Source: JBFWPF01 sp050250135
GTDB taxonomy: Bacteria > Chlamydiota > Chlamydiia > Chlamydiales > JAFEGQ01
Assembly: GCA_050250135.1 (NCBI GenBank)
Contig: JBFWPF010000007.1
Location: 8,066-72,065 of the forward strand
Length of the DNA stretch: 64,000 nt
Direction of reading: 5' to 3'
The translations under genes and the position numbers were made by a program. Positions 7,313 through 15,847 of the stretch are shown one piece after another. Under the pieces are notes generated by a model. The model saw nothing but the letters and a program-made list of their open reading frames with translations. It was not told where the DNA came from and made no database searches. Numbering within the stretch: the first letter of the stretch is position 1; each line of letters opens with the position of its first letter.

Positions 7313-8716
7313 CTAAGCGGAATGTTTTTTTAGGCGGGGCCCCTTCGGCGTGTCTTCGACCAGGTAGCCCTGGGCGAGGATTTTATCACGAAGGGTGTCG
7401 GCCAGCGAGAAGTTTTTGGCCTTGCGGGCGGCCTCCCGCTCGTGAGCCATCTCCTGGAGCTCCTTAGGGGCCTCCTCCTCTTCCATGGGGATCACGTCGA
7501 GGAACCGGTTGATCTCCTGAAGGGCACTTAGGGCCGCCTGGGCCTCCTTCCGGCTGACCGTGCCGGCGTCGAGGAGGGCGTTGGCCTCGCGGACAAAGTC
7601 GAATAGGACCGCCATAGCCGCTGAGACGTTGAGGTCCTCGGCGAGGGCGGCCTTGAAGTTCTCTACCATTTTGGCCGCGTCGAGCCCTGCTCCCCCATCC
7701 CCTTCGGTCTCCCGCAGGCGGCGGGCGAAGGCGCTGAGCCGCTCGAGGGCGTGACGGGCCCCCATCATCCCCTCAAAGGTAAAGTTGAGCTGCATCCGGT
7801 AGTGGGAGTTGAGGAGGAGGTAGCGGACTTCGGCGCCGGTATACCCTTTCTCTAGGAGCTGCCGGAGGGTGTAGAAGTTGCCAAGGCTCTTCGACATCTT
7901 CTTCCCTTCGACGATCAGGTGCTCGGAGTGGGCCCAGTGGTTGACAAAGGTCTTGCCGGTGCACCCCTCCGACTGGGCGATCTCATTTTCGTGGTGGGGG
8001 AAGAGGTTGTCGATCCCGCCGCAGTGGAGGTCGACGGTGTCGCCCAAAAGCTCAAGAGCCATGGTGGAGCACTCCATATGCCACCCTGGCCGCCCTTTGC
8101 CAAAGGGGCTCTCCCAAAAGATCTCCCCATCCCGCTTGGGGTCGTAGGCCTTCCAGAGGACAAAGTCGGAGACACTCTCCCGTTCATACTCGTCGTGGGC
8201 GACCCGCTCTGAGGCCCCGGCTTGGAGCTGGTCGAGATCGAGGTGGGAGAGGGCGCCATACGCGGGGAAGCTCTCGACGGAAAAGTAGACGCTCCCATCG
8301 GGCTCCTGATAAGCATATCCCCTCTCGATCAGCTGCTGGATCCGCTCACACATCTTGGGAATGTAATCGGTCGCTTTCGGGTAGTGGTGGGCCGGCTGGA
8401 TCCGGAGCGTTTTGAGATCTTCGAAGAAGGCGTCGATGAAGGGCTGGGTAAATTCACCGAGCCCTTTCTTTTCGGCGATAGCCCCTTTGATCGTCTTGTC
8501 GTCGACGTCGGTGAGGTTCATCACTTGGGTCACCTTGTAGCCAAGCCACTCGAGGGTGCGTCTCAGAAGGTCCTCGAAGACATAGGTGCGGAAGTTGCCG
8601 ATGTGGGCGTAGGAGTAGACGGTGGGGCCGCAGGTGTAGAGGGTGAGGCTCTTTTTGCCGAGGCGGCCGATCGCCTCCGCCTGCCGGGTCTTCGAGTTGT
8701 AGAGGGTTAGGTCCAT
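7313..8716 (-). CDS. cysS: Cysteinyl-tRNA synthetase
   Basis: Class I aminoacyl-tRNA synthetase charging tRNA-Cys. 467 residues, normal length. Zinc-ligand cysteine and substrate pocket TLYTCGPTVYSYAHIGN (Cys 29, HIGH-like motif about 37-41), FVLWKAYDPKRDGEIFWESP, the second zinc cluster region (WHMECSTMALELLGDTVDLH, then GGIDNLFPHHENEIAQSE) and KKMSKSLGN near residue 270. The C-terminal DALR-like anticodon domain ends LKKHSA. First gene of the run cysS, NAGPA protein, dus, divergent from the MOMP-like porin. The cognate tRNA-Cys is also in this window at 39184. Confidence 0.97.
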   Translation of the reverse strand: MDLTLYNSKTRQAEAIGRLGKKSLTLYTCGPTVYSYAHIGNFRTYVFEDLLRRTLEWLGYKVTQVMNLTDVDDKTIKGAIAEKKGLGEFTQPFIDAFFEDLKTLRIQPAHHYPKATDYIPKMCERIQQLIERGYAYQEPDGSVYFSVESFPAYGALSHLDLDQLQAGASERVAHDEYERESVSDFVLWKAYDPKRDGEIFWESPFGKGRPGWHMECSTMALELLGDTVDLHCGGIDNLFPHHENEIAQSEGCTGKTFVNHWAHSEHLIVEGKKMSKSLGNFYTLRQLLEKGYTGAEVRYLLLNSHYRMQLNFTFEGMMGARHALERLSAFARRLRETEGDGGAGLDAAKMVENFKAALAEDLNVSAAMAVLFDFVREANALLDAGTVSRKEAQAALSALQEINRFLDVIPMEEEEAPKELQEMAHEREAARKAKNFSLADTLRDKILAQGYLVEDTPKGPRLKKHSA

Positions 8717-8734
8717 AAGCGGGATCCTAGCAAG

Positions 8735-8763
8735 TTGAAAAAAAAGGGGCTAGGTCCTAAGTT
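8735..8763 (+). promoter_or_regulatory. Possible promoter of the MOMP-like porin gene
   Basis: TTGAAA (8735-8740), 17-nt spacer, TAAGTT (8758-8763), followed by a strong Shine-Dalgarno GGAGGTGG and ATG at 8784. It lies in the short divergent spacer with cysS. The -35 is good and the -10 is weak; assignment by consensus only. Confidence 0.35.
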
Positions 8764-8783
8764 TGTTTTTTGGAGGTGGGACG

Positions 8784-9836
8784 ATGAAACGGGCACTATT
8801 GATCGGGCTGGTAGCGGTGTGTGGGACCCTTTTTGGGGAGGGGCGGTGTGTCGAGTATGGGGGAGAGTTTCTAGCTCTGCGACCGACGACCTGTGACTTC
8901 CCCTACGTGATCCGCGATCCAAGGACCCTCGTAGCATCCGGAGTTTTAGAGGAGCTGCCACAAGGGGCTGCCATCTCAATCGATCCCGAGTATGCGATCG
9001 GCTTCCGCCTCTACACAACGACCCTCTTCTGTTGGGGTACCGCCGATATCCGAGTTGACTACGCCCATCTCTACACCAGCCAAAATGGGCGGGTTGAACT
9101 AGTAGACGAGGGCTCTCTCTGGCCGGTCCCAAGCCCTCCTGCTACTGACCCGGCACCGGTCACGGTTAGTGCCGTACCAACCGATCCACTCCCTCTGTTT
9201 AGGGCGAATGCGCAGCGAGTCTGGGATGCAGGCAATGTAGAACTCGGCAGAAGGGGCTGCAAGTGCAATGCCCAGTGGCGCCTGTTTGGAGGGATTCATA
9301 TTGTATCGCTCCAGGATCGGTTCGTCCTTCGAGACGAAGGGAAGTTGGCTGTCGTTCCAGGACTCCCCATCAGGCGAATACTGCGATTCGAAGATCTTTC
9401 TCTGTTGGCTAGATCGTGGGGCGCCGGGCCCAGGCTAGGGGGAGAATTCACCCAAACCCTCTGCTGGGGAATTGGCGTGACGGGAAAGGTAGGGGTAGGC
9501 CTGCTGGCAGGCGAGCGGGAAGATACTTCCCTAGACTCCCTTCAGTTTACCTTCTTTCAAACGGGCTTCCCCCCCTCCTTTGAGACATTCCAAGACCTCA
9601 ATGTGAAGGGGGGAAAGCGGGCCCACCTCTTCCCCGAGATCGACGCGCGGCTTGGGCTCACCTATAGCTTGTGTCTGTGCGGCGCCAAGCTGACCGCTGA
9701 AGCGGGGTATGAGTTTACTAGCTATATCAATGCCCTCGCCCGCCGTTCGTTCAATGACCAGCGGGCCACCTTGCAGACCGACTGCTACAGCTTCAACCTA
9801 AATGGATTCTACGCGGGTCTTAAGCTTCAGATCTGA
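8784..9836 (+). CDS. Cysteine-rich MOMP-like / Legionella-type outer-membrane porin
   Basis: 350 residues with a signal peptide (MKRALLIGLVAVCGTLFGEG). The mature N-terminus YGGEFLALRPTTCDFPYVI follows the pattern of the Lpg1974-type pore-forming outer-membrane family (E-LYLRP-.D), which is expanded in environmental chlamydiae as MOMP-like porins. Alternating short hydrophobic/aromatic strands (FRLYTTTLFCWGTADIRVDY, GFYAGLKLQI at the end) fit a beta-barrel. The mature chain has about nine cysteines, consistent with a disulfide-linked outer membrane as in chlamydiae. ATG at 8784 has GGAGGTGG at good spacing, and this start gives the signal peptide. Its last bases overlap the opposing acyltransferase gene by 10 nt. 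Porin function is inferred from family. Confidence 0.72.
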   Translation: MKRALLIGLVAVCGTLFGEGRCVEYGGEFLALRPTTCDFPYVIRDPRTLVASGVLEELPQGAAISIDPEYAIGFRLYTTTLFCWGTADIRVDYAHLYTSQNGRVELVDEGSLWPVPSPPATDPAPVTVSAVPTDPLPLFRANAQRVWDAGNVELGRRGCKCNAQWRLFGGIHIVSLQDRFVLRDEGKLAVVPGLPIRRILRFEDLSLLARSWGAGPRLGGEFTQTLCWGIGVTGKVGVGLLAGEREDTSLDSLQFTFFQTGFPPSFETFQDLNVKGGKRAHLFPEIDARLGLTYSLCLCGAKLTAEAGYEFTSYINALARRSFNDQRATLQTDCYSFNLNGFYAGLKLQI

Positions 9837-12457
9837 TCTTGGAGCGCTCTGAAGTTGACTTTGCCGGTGCCTAAGAGGGGCATTTCGTCTACCTTGTGGA
9901 ACTGGGCGAGGCGGGCGAGGTTGCTAAAGCCGGCCTCCTGGAGGGTCTTGTTCGCAAGCTCGAGCGATAGGATCCGGTCGGAGAAGAGGTGGAGGACCGG
10001 TTTTTTCCCCTCCTCCTCTTTGGCGATCACAGTGAAGGTCCCCCCTTCGGGAACGATTTTCTCAAGCTCTGACTCTAAGGCAGGGAGGCTGATCATCTCG
10101 CCGCCGATCTTGACAAAGCGCTTGAGGCGGCCGGCGATAGTGAGGTAGCCCTCGGCATCGAGGTAGCCAAGGTCGCCCGAGTTGTACCACCGCTTGTCGC
10201 TAAGGTAGAGGAAGGGATCCCGCTCTGAGTTGAGGTAGCCGCTAAAGACACCGGGGCCGCTGATCAGGATAAGGCCGGTCTGGCCGGTGGGGAGGGGCTC
10301 ATGCGTTTCGGGATGGAGGATCAGGAGCTCCACTCCAGGGATGGGAGGGCCCACTCCCCTTCTCGGCTTGCCAGGGCGGTTGACGGTGACCAGGGGGCTA
10401 CACTCGGTAATGCCGTACCCTTCGAGGAGGTGGGGATCGCCGGGGAGTTTCGATACCGCTTCAAAGAGGGCCTCGGGAGCCTTTTCGGCGCCGCAGATGA
10501 GCTCCCACAGGGAGGCTAGCTGCTCCGGTTTGGCGGTGCGGAGGAGGTCGCGGAGAAAGGTGGGAGCCGAGTAGATCACGGTGGGGCGGTAGGCGGCAAA
10601 GAGGCGGGCAAGTTCGCGGGAGTCGGTGGGGTTGGGGGAAAAGAGGACCTTGCCGCCCGTGAGGAGGGGAAGGAGGGTCGCGATCGAAAAGCCGAGCGAA
10701 TGAAAAGGGGGGAGGATGCTGAGCAGGGAGTCCTCGCCGGTGTAGTGGACGCAGGAGTAGCCGGAGCGCTGGTTGGAGAGGAGGTTGTGGTGGGAGAGGG
10801 GAACCCCTTTGGGGATCGCCTCGGTGCCGCTGGTGAAGAGGAGGACTGCGGTCGACTGCGGATCGGTTTTGTCGATGCCGAGCCTCTTTAGGAGGGGCTG
10901 TGCTTTTAGGCGGGAGGCGCGGTAGGCCTTCCAAAGGTGAGAGGGGCGGAGTTTTCCCATTAGCTCTTCAAGGGGGAGAATCGCCTCATGGAGGGGGGTC
11001 AGGTCGGCCCCCTCCATCCGGTCGAGAAAGGCCCAGGAGCTGAGGACTACGGTCAGGTTGCTGAGCGCCTTCACATGGTCGAGGCTCCGCCGGCCGAGGG
11101 TCCAGTTGAGCATCACCGGGACCTTACCGGCAAGGGTGCAGGCGAGGATCAGCGTGGCGCAGGCGACCGAGGCGGGAAGGAGGATCCCTATCCGCTCCCC
11201 CGGCATCCCCGTCAGCATCTCGGCGAGGAGGAGGGCCCGCCGTTTAAAGGTCGAGTAGGTCCGCACCCCCGAGCGGGTATCGCCGCAGCAGATGGCATGG
11301 CCCATCCGGTCGCAGGTATGGAGAAAGACCTCACCGATCGTCTCCCCTTCGGGAAAGAGGGGCGGGAGTCGCCCTTTTTCCCACCACGATTTGGGAGCCT
11401 CAGCCTCCTCCCCCTCGGGCTCTGCGCCGATGCCGGCAGCCAGGGCCATCACGGCGCCGACGGTGAGGAGGTCGAGGCTTGAAGGGGGGGCAATTCCCCT
11501 CTCCTCCCGCTCGAGGGCAAAGACCAACTCCGCAATGTCGAGGGAGTCGAGCCCTAGGTCGACCATGAGGTGCTTTTCGGGGGTGATCTCCTCTTCGGGG
11601 CGCTTGGCGAGTTTGGCCAATTCGTGTCGGACCTTATGCTGGATGGCGGGGGGCACCTGAGAGAGGTCGGCCTCGATATAGGGGCGGTCGTAGGTCATCT
11701 CGGGGAGCTTAGCGCTCCAGGCGCTGTAGGGAACGAGGGTGAGGGGCTCGGGCTCGGGGCTGTTGTACCACTCCTCGAGGGCCCGGTTGAAGGCCTCGTT
11801 GGTCGGCTGGTTGAGTAGGGAGGGGTCGGCCTGAGCCAGTTCGATGGTAACGGTGCGGCGGGGGGTAAAGAGAAGTAAATTCTTCAGTATAGTTTTAAAG
11901 CCCAAGCCAAAGCCGCGGCCGAGGGTGGGCTGCTTGCCCGTCTGGCCCCAGCCGAAGATCGAGCCCCAGAGGCCCCGGGTCCGGACCAAGATCACCTTGG
12001 CTGGGTCCCTCCCCTGCACCCTTTCGTAGACCCCAAAGGTGCCACCGAGCCGCTCCTCGGCCATCCGCTTAAGGCGGCCTGCTGGGTAGATCAGGAAGTT
12101 GTCCCCCTGGGCGAGCCCCTCATCGATCCGTTGGAAGGCCTGCTGGGAGCGCATCTCCTTGTAGCTGTTCGTCCCCTTTACAAAGGCGGGGATGGGGACG
12201 GCCCGGGCCAGCCAGGTGAAGAGGGTATGGAGGCCCGGAATATAGAAAATGTACTCGGTGATGAGGGGGCGGACCTCCCATTTCGGCCAGAGGTAGGCGG
12301 AGAGGATAACCGGGTCGATAAGGGCCGGGTGGTTGGGAAGGAAGAGGAGCCCCCCCTCTTTGGGGACCTGGTCTAGGCCAACCCACTTCACCCGGTAGCG
12401 CAAGGCGAGGATCCACCGGACAAGATGGCTGGCTAAAATCCCAACGAGTTTACGCAT
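9827..12457 (-). CDS. aas: Acyltransferase - acyl carrier protein - acyl-ACP synthetase fusion (Aas type)
   Basis: 876-residue three-part protein. Residues about 30-250: PlsC-type acyltransferase with NHPALIDP (HX4D active site near 43) and FLIYPAGR. About 270-345: an acyl-carrier-protein-like domain with DLGLDSLDIAEL, whose serine (about 300) would take phosphopantetheine. About 365-876: AMP-forming acyl ligase with LFTSGTEAIPKGVPLSHHN (about 535), EGYGITECSP, YNSGDLGYLD and a C-terminal GTGKVNFRALQDQ lysine region. Aas enzymes activate fatty acids and re-acylate lysophospholipids; in Chlamydia the acyltransferase and AasC are separate neighbours. A GTG at 12469 is in frame, but AGGAG sits directly against it and is better placed for the ATG at 12457. 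Confidence 0.88.
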   Translation of the reverse strand: MRKLVGILASHLVRWILALRYRVKWVGLDQVPKEGGLLFLPNHPALIDPVILSAYLWPKWEVRPLITEYIFYIPGLHTLFTWLARAVPIPAFVKGTNSYKEMRSQQAFQRIDEGLAQGDNFLIYPAGRLKRMAEERLGGTFGVYERVQGRDPAKVILVRTRGLWGSIFGWGQTGKQPTLGRGFGLGFKTILKNLLLFTPRRTVTIELAQADPSLLNQPTNEAFNRALEEWYNSPEPEPLTLVPYSAWSAKLPEMTYDRPYIEADLSQVPPAIQHKVRHELAKLAKRPEEEITPEKHLMVDLGLDSLDIAELVFALEREERGIAPPSSLDLLTVGAVMALAAGIGAEPEGEEAEAPKSWWEKGRLPPLFPEGETIGEVFLHTCDRMGHAICCGDTRSGVRTYSTFKRRALLLAEMLTGMPGERIGILLPASVACATLILACTLAGKVPVMLNWTLGRRSLDHVKALSNLTVVLSSWAFLDRMEGADLTPLHEAILPLEELMGKLRPSHLWKAYRASRLKAQPLLKRLGIDKTDPQSTAVLLFTSGTEAIPKGVPLSHHNLLSNQRSGYSCVHYTGEDSLLSILPPFHSLGFSIATLLPLLTGGKVLFSPNPTDSRELARLFAAYRPTVIYSAPTFLRDLLRTAKPEQLASLWELICGAEKAPEALFEAVSKLPGDPHLLEGYGITECSPLVTVNRPGKPRRGVGPPIPGVELLILHPETHEPLPTGQTGLILISGPGVFSGYLNSERDPFLYLSDKRWYNSGDLGYLDAEGYLTIAGRLKRFVKIGGEMISLPALESELEKIVPEGGTFTVIAKEEEGKKPVLHLFSDRILSLELANKTLQEAGFSNLARLAQFHKVDEMPLLGTGKVNFRALQDQI

Positions 12458-12477
12458 GGGCGAGGTCACTCCTTGGA

Positions 12478-12602
12478 TTTTTTACCACAGAGAGCAGAAA
12501 GAGAGGGTCCTTGCGGCTTCCCGCGGGGAGCAGGCTCGTAGGGCCATCCCATAGGGATGGTCCTACACCTCTGTGCTTCTCTGTGCTCTCTGTGGTAAAA
12601 AT
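12478..12602. repeat. Intergenic inverted repeat with ACCACAGAG arms
   Basis: Left arm TTTACCACAGAGAGCAGAAA (from 12481) and right arm ending CTCTGTGCTCTCTGTGGTAA (ending about 12598) are inverted copies of the same ACCACAGAG-type repeat, separated by about 65 bases that contain a small hairpin (CCATCCCATAGGGATGG, 12544-12560). Further copies occur at 57635, 58027 and 63824. It sits between the aas start and the bioY stop. Such ACCACAGAG repeats are widespread in environmental genomes and have no agreed function; no gene is seen here. Confidence 0.75.
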
Positions 12603-12620
12603 ATACCCACTCCGCTCTAG

Positions 12621-13169
12621 CTAGACCTCCCTTCTTATTAGCACCTGCTTCCATACAGTAGCAAGGAGGAGGGCCTTGAGGAAATCGCCGATGAGGAAGG
12701 GGTAGAGCCCCAACGCCAGCGCCCTCTCCCAACCGACATAGTGGGAGAGGTGGAACAGGCCGCCGGGAAAGACGGCCAGGGAACCGAGGAGGGTCGCCAG
12801 AAAGATCCGCGCACCATCCCGCTGCCCGTAACCGAGGAGGCCAGCGACGAGAGTGACGAGGGGGTAGCTGAGGAGGTAGCCCCCCGTGGGGCCGATGAGG
12901 GGGAGTAAACCCCTTGCACCGCCCGAGTAGACCGGAAGGCCCATCGCCCCTTCAGCCAGCCAAAGGAGTGAGGCCGCAAGGCCCCGCTTCGGCCCAAGCA
13001 TCACGCCGACAAGGGCGGCAACGCTCACCTGCAGGACAATCGGCACGGGAGAGAAAGGGAGCGGTATCTTAACTAGGCCGCAGGCGGCTAACAGGGCTGA
13101 GCCCCAAACCACCACTAGAATATTGAATAGGATTCGATGCTGGTTCTTGATTCGGTGTAAGAGTTCCAT
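12621..13169 (-). CDS. bioY: Biotin ECF transporter substrate-binding component BioY
   Basis: Membrane protein that binds biotin and works with an ECF energising module or possibly alone. 182 residues with about six hydrophobic segments and the family patterns KIPLPFSPVPIVLQ (the P-PVP-T-Q type motif), LLWLAEGAMGLPVYSGG and GPTGGYLLSYP. ATG at 13169 has an excellent Shine-Dalgarno (AAGGAGG, 4 nt). It is the last gene of the run nadD-rsfS-fabF-nudix-bioY; a biotin importer next to a fatty-acid elongation enzyme fits biotin being needed by acetyl-CoA carboxylase. No biotin-specific regulatory site was recognised. Confidence 0.93.
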   Translation of the reverse strand: MELLHRIKNQHRILFNILVVVWGSALLAACGLVKIPLPFSPVPIVLQVSVAALVGVMLGPKRGLAASLLWLAEGAMGLPVYSGGARGLLPLIGPTGGYLLSYPLVTLVAGLLGYGQRDGARIFLATLLGSLAVFPGGLFHLSHYVGWERALALGLYPFLIGDFLKALLLATVWKQVLIRREV

Positions 13170-13187
13170 GGGGCCTCCTTATCGGAA

Positions 13188-13577
13188 TCAGGATAGGAGA
13201 TCGGCCACCTTTTGGCAAATCTCCTTGGACCCTTCAAAGGTAAGGCGCTTTTTTGCTTCAGGGAGGGTCAGCCACTCCCCTTGCTGGATTTCGGCCTGTT
13301 GCAAGCGGGCCTCTCCGGAGACTTCGGCGAGGAAGTAGGTGACCCGCTTCTCCCCCTTCTCATAGATATAGTGGTCGTAAAGGGGGGTATCGGATAGGAA
13401 GCGCTCTACCCGAAGACCGGTCTCCTCAAGGAGTTCCCGAATGGCGCTCTGCTTGGGGGTTTCGCCCGGCTCGGCATGCCCCTTAGGAAAACCCCAATGC
13501 CCTTTCTGATGGTGGACGAGGTAGGTCTCCCACTGCTGCGCCTTGCGGAGGGGGATGATCCCAAAGGACTCCTCCAC
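13188..13577 (-). CDS. Nudix hydrolase (diadenosine-tetraphosphatase-like)
   Basis: 129-residue Nudix protein: GHAEPGETPKQSAIRELLEE (about residues 33-52) followed by TGL is the Nudix box with the catalytic REXXEE core, preceded by KGHWGFPKG. This size and WGFPKGH-E-GE pattern is typical of asymmetric bis(5'-nucleosyl)-tetraphosphatases; C. trachomatis has a Nudix gene in the same place after fabF (from memory). Start is GTG at 13577, overlapping the fabF stop by one base, so translation is coupled. Substrate is inferred from family only. Confidence 0.88.
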   Translation of the reverse strand: MEESFGIIPLRKAQQWETYLVHHQKGHWGFPKGHAEPGETPKQSAIRELLEETGLRVERFLSDTPLYDHYIYEKGEKRVTYFLAEVSGEARLQQAEIQQGEWLTLPEAKKRLTFEGSKEICQKVADLLS

Positions 13578-14827
13578 TACTTGCGGTAGCCGCTGAGGAG
13601 GATCGCCGCGTTGTGGCCCCCAAAACCGAAGGAGTTCTTGAGGGCGACATCAACCTGATGGTCGACAGCACCGCCTCTACAGGTGTCGATCCCGACCTCC
13701 TCTGGATCCTCAATATTGATGGTGGGATGGAGCCGGTTTCGCTCGATAGCTTTTAGGGTGACGATCAACTCGAGAGCGGCAGCACCCCCGAGGGCATGGC
13801 CGATCATCGACTTGGTCCCGTTCATTTTGACATGGCGGGTATCTTCAGGGAGTGCCCCCCGGATCCCCGCTACCTCAGCCATATCTCCCATCGGAGTTGA
13901 GGTAGCGTGAGCATTGACATAGTTGATCCGTTTGCGGTCGATCCCCGCCTGGTCGATGGCGAGGTTGATGCAGTCGGTGATCCCCGAGCCGTCGGGGCGG
14001 ATATTGGTCATATGGTAGGCGTCGCAATTGACCGCGCCGCCTAGGTATTCCCCGAGGATGGGAGCCCCCCGCTTAAGCGCATGCTCAAGCTCTTCAAGGA
14101 CGAGGACACCGCACCCTTCACCGAGGACAAAGCCATCCCGCGTCTTACACCAGGGACGGGAGGCCTTCTGGGGGGTCTCGTTCCGCTCGGAGAGGGCGTG
14201 CAGGGCCACAAAGCCGGCGATGGTGATCCGGTTCTGGGTCGCCTCACAACCGCCACAAATCATCACGTCGGCGTCGCCCACACGGATGTGATTGGCCGCC
14301 GAGATGACACTGTGAGCCCCTGTTGCACAGGCGGTCGAAATCGAGTAGTTGGGTCCGCGGAAGTCCAGATCGGTGGCCAGCAGACCACTTCCCATGTTGG
14401 TGATGATGTAGGGAACGAAGAAGGGGGTTACGCGGCGCACTCCCCGATCGTGAAGGGTCGCAACCCCCTCATGGTACATCTTCATCCCCCCCATCCCCGA
14501 TCCGATCAGAACCCCACACCGCCTCCTATCCAGGGCCTCAAGGGTCGCCCCGGTCAGGCCCGCCGATTCGGCCGCCCGCTTTCCAGCATAAAGGATAAAA
14601 TTGATGTAGGGGTCGGCCCGGCGGAGCTGCTTTTTCTCCACATACCCTTCAGGATCAAAATCGGATACCCACGCAGCGAACTTAGTAGGGAGATCATCGG
14701 TCTGGAACTCATTGATCAGGTTGACCCCACTCTTGCCCGCTAGGAGCTGATCGTAGAAGTGATCGGGATCGGAGCCAAAGCAGGAGGTGAGCCCCATTCC
14801 AGTGATGACAACACGGCGTCTCTTCAT
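13577..14827 (-). CDS. fabF: 3-oxoacyl-ACP synthase II (KAS II)
   Basis: Condensing enzyme of type II fatty-acid elongation. 416 residues, normal length. Catalytic triad Cys in STACATGAHS (about 166), His in NAHATSTPMGD (about 307) and His in GHALGGAAALE (about 344), with the C-terminal glycine-rich NSFGFGGHNA. ATG at 14827 has GAGG at good spacing. Located in the nadD-rsfS-fabF-nudix-bioY operon, 30 bp after rsfS. Confidence 0.98.
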   Translation of the reverse strand: MKRRRVVITGMGLTSCFGSDPDHFYDQLLAGKSGVNLINEFQTDDLPTKFAAWVSDFDPEGYVEKKQLRRADPYINFILYAGKRAAESAGLTGATLEALDRRRCGVLIGSGMGGMKMYHEGVATLHDRGVRRVTPFFVPYIITNMGSGLLATDLDFRGPNYSISTACATGAHSVISAANHIRVGDADVMICGGCEATQNRITIAGFVALHALSERNETPQKASRPWCKTRDGFVLGEGCGVLVLEELEHALKRGAPILGEYLGGAVNCDAYHMTNIRPDGSGITDCINLAIDQAGIDRKRINYVNAHATSTPMGDMAEVAGIRGALPEDTRHVKMNGTKSMIGHALGGAAALELIVTLKAIERNRLHPTINIEDPEEVGIDTCRGGAVDHQVDVALKNSFGFGGHNAAILLSGYRK

Positions 14828-14857
14828 CGGTTCCTCAATAAAACTTTATTCCCACCA

Positions 14858-15226
14858 TTATACCCTACTGGCCAGGTTTAGGTCGACCATCTTCCCCTCC
14901 TGCCAGACCCGTTCGAGGCCATACCGCTCCCGCAACTGGGCCGAAAAGAGGTGGACGACCACCTGCCAGCAGTCGACCACGACCCAGTCAAGATTTTGCT
15001 CCCCTTCCACAGCCGCAAGCTCAATCCCCTCTTTATCAAGCACCTCCAAAACCGCCTTTTTGAGGGCTCGGAGGTGAGGGGGGCTCGTCCCATCGGCAAT
15101 GACAAAGTAGTCGGTCATCGAGTTGACCTCGCGAACATCGAGGGCGAGAACATTCCCCCCCTTTTTGTCGTAGAGTGCCTTGGCAATAGCCTTAACCAAT
15201 TTGAGGGCGGAGGGGCGTTTATCCAT
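14858..15226 (-). CDS. rsfS: Ribosomal silencing factor RsfS
   Basis: 122 residues of the Iojap/YbeB family. RsfS binds uL14 on the 50S subunit and blocks subunit joining under starvation. Family pattern: LALDVREVNSMTDYFVIADG, then WVVVDCWQVVVHLFSAQLRE and RYGLERVW. Its ATG overlaps the nadD stop by one base (TAATG), the common nadD-rsfS pairing in bacteria. Confidence 0.96.
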   Translation of the reverse strand: MDKRPSALKLVKAIAKALYDKKGGNVLALDVREVNSMTDYFVIADGTSPPHLRALKKAVLEVLDKEGIELAAVEGEQNLDWVVVDCWQVVVHLFSAQLRERYGLERVWQEGKMVDLNLASRV

Positions 15227-15819
15227 TAAATTTTTTTATACAAATTGTGCTGAGCAATGTAGTCGATTACGGGGGGCGGGAGGAGGCTACGGCAGTCCCC
15301 TCCCTGAGCGATCCGCTTCCGAATCGCCGTTGCGGTGATGTCGACCGTCTCCATCTCGCAGTAGCCCGCTTGAGCCGCCCGATCGATCGTCTCCTCTCCT
15401 GTTTTTGGCAGCAGGTGGCCATAGATCCGCTGGCCGACGAGGAGGGTGGTCCTCTCCAAGATCTCATGGATCCCCTCCCAGTCCGGTAGAGTGGGAACGA
15501 GCTCATCGGCGATCAGGAGGGCAAACCGCTCTTTGGGGTAGCGCCCGGTCAACTCCCTTACGGTGTCGACGGTGTAGCTTGGCCCCTCCCGCTCTAGCTC
15601 TCCCGTGTAGAGTTGGAAGTGGGGGTAGCCGGCAATGGCTAGCTCGACCATCCGTTTCCGATGCTCGGCCTCGGCAGGAGGGCTCTCTTGCTTGTGGGGG
15701 GAGAGGCGGGCCGGGATAAACCAGACCTCCTTGAGGTGGCGCCGGGCCTGGATCTCCTGTGCGATGTGGAGATGGCCAAAATGGATCGGGTCAAAAGTGC
15801 CGCCGAGTAAGCCTATCAT
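15226..15819 (-). CDS. nadD: Nicotinate-nucleotide adenylyltransferase
   Basis: Adenylates nicotinate mononucleotide in NAD synthesis. 197 residues; nucleotidyltransferase motif GLLGGTFDPIHFGHLHIAQ at the N-terminus, KEVWFIPARLSPHK in the middle and ITATAIRKRIAQG near the end (ISXTXIR signature, here ITATAIR). Together with nadC at 53.9 kb it indicates NAD synthesis from quinolinate or nicotinate, which Chlamydia itself largely lacks. Start at 15819, 28 bp after the stop of the coiled-coil gene. Confidence 0.95.
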   Translation of the reverse strand: MIGLLGGTFDPIHFGHLHIAQEIQARRHLKEVWFIPARLSPHKQESPPAEAEHRKRMVELAIAGYPHFQLYTGELEREGPSYTVDTVRELTGRYPKERFALLIADELVPTLPDWEGIHEILERTTLLVGQRIYGHLLPKTGEETIDRAAQAGYCEMETVDITATAIRKRIAQGGDCRSLLPPPVIDYIAQHNLYKKI

Positions 15820-15847
15820 ACAGCGGGGGGATCTTGCCTAAGGAGGC

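Noticed and set aside
13170..13187. A biotin-responsive riboswitch or BirA site before bioY.
   Set aside because: Only 18 bp separate it from the nudix gene and they contain just the ribosome site.
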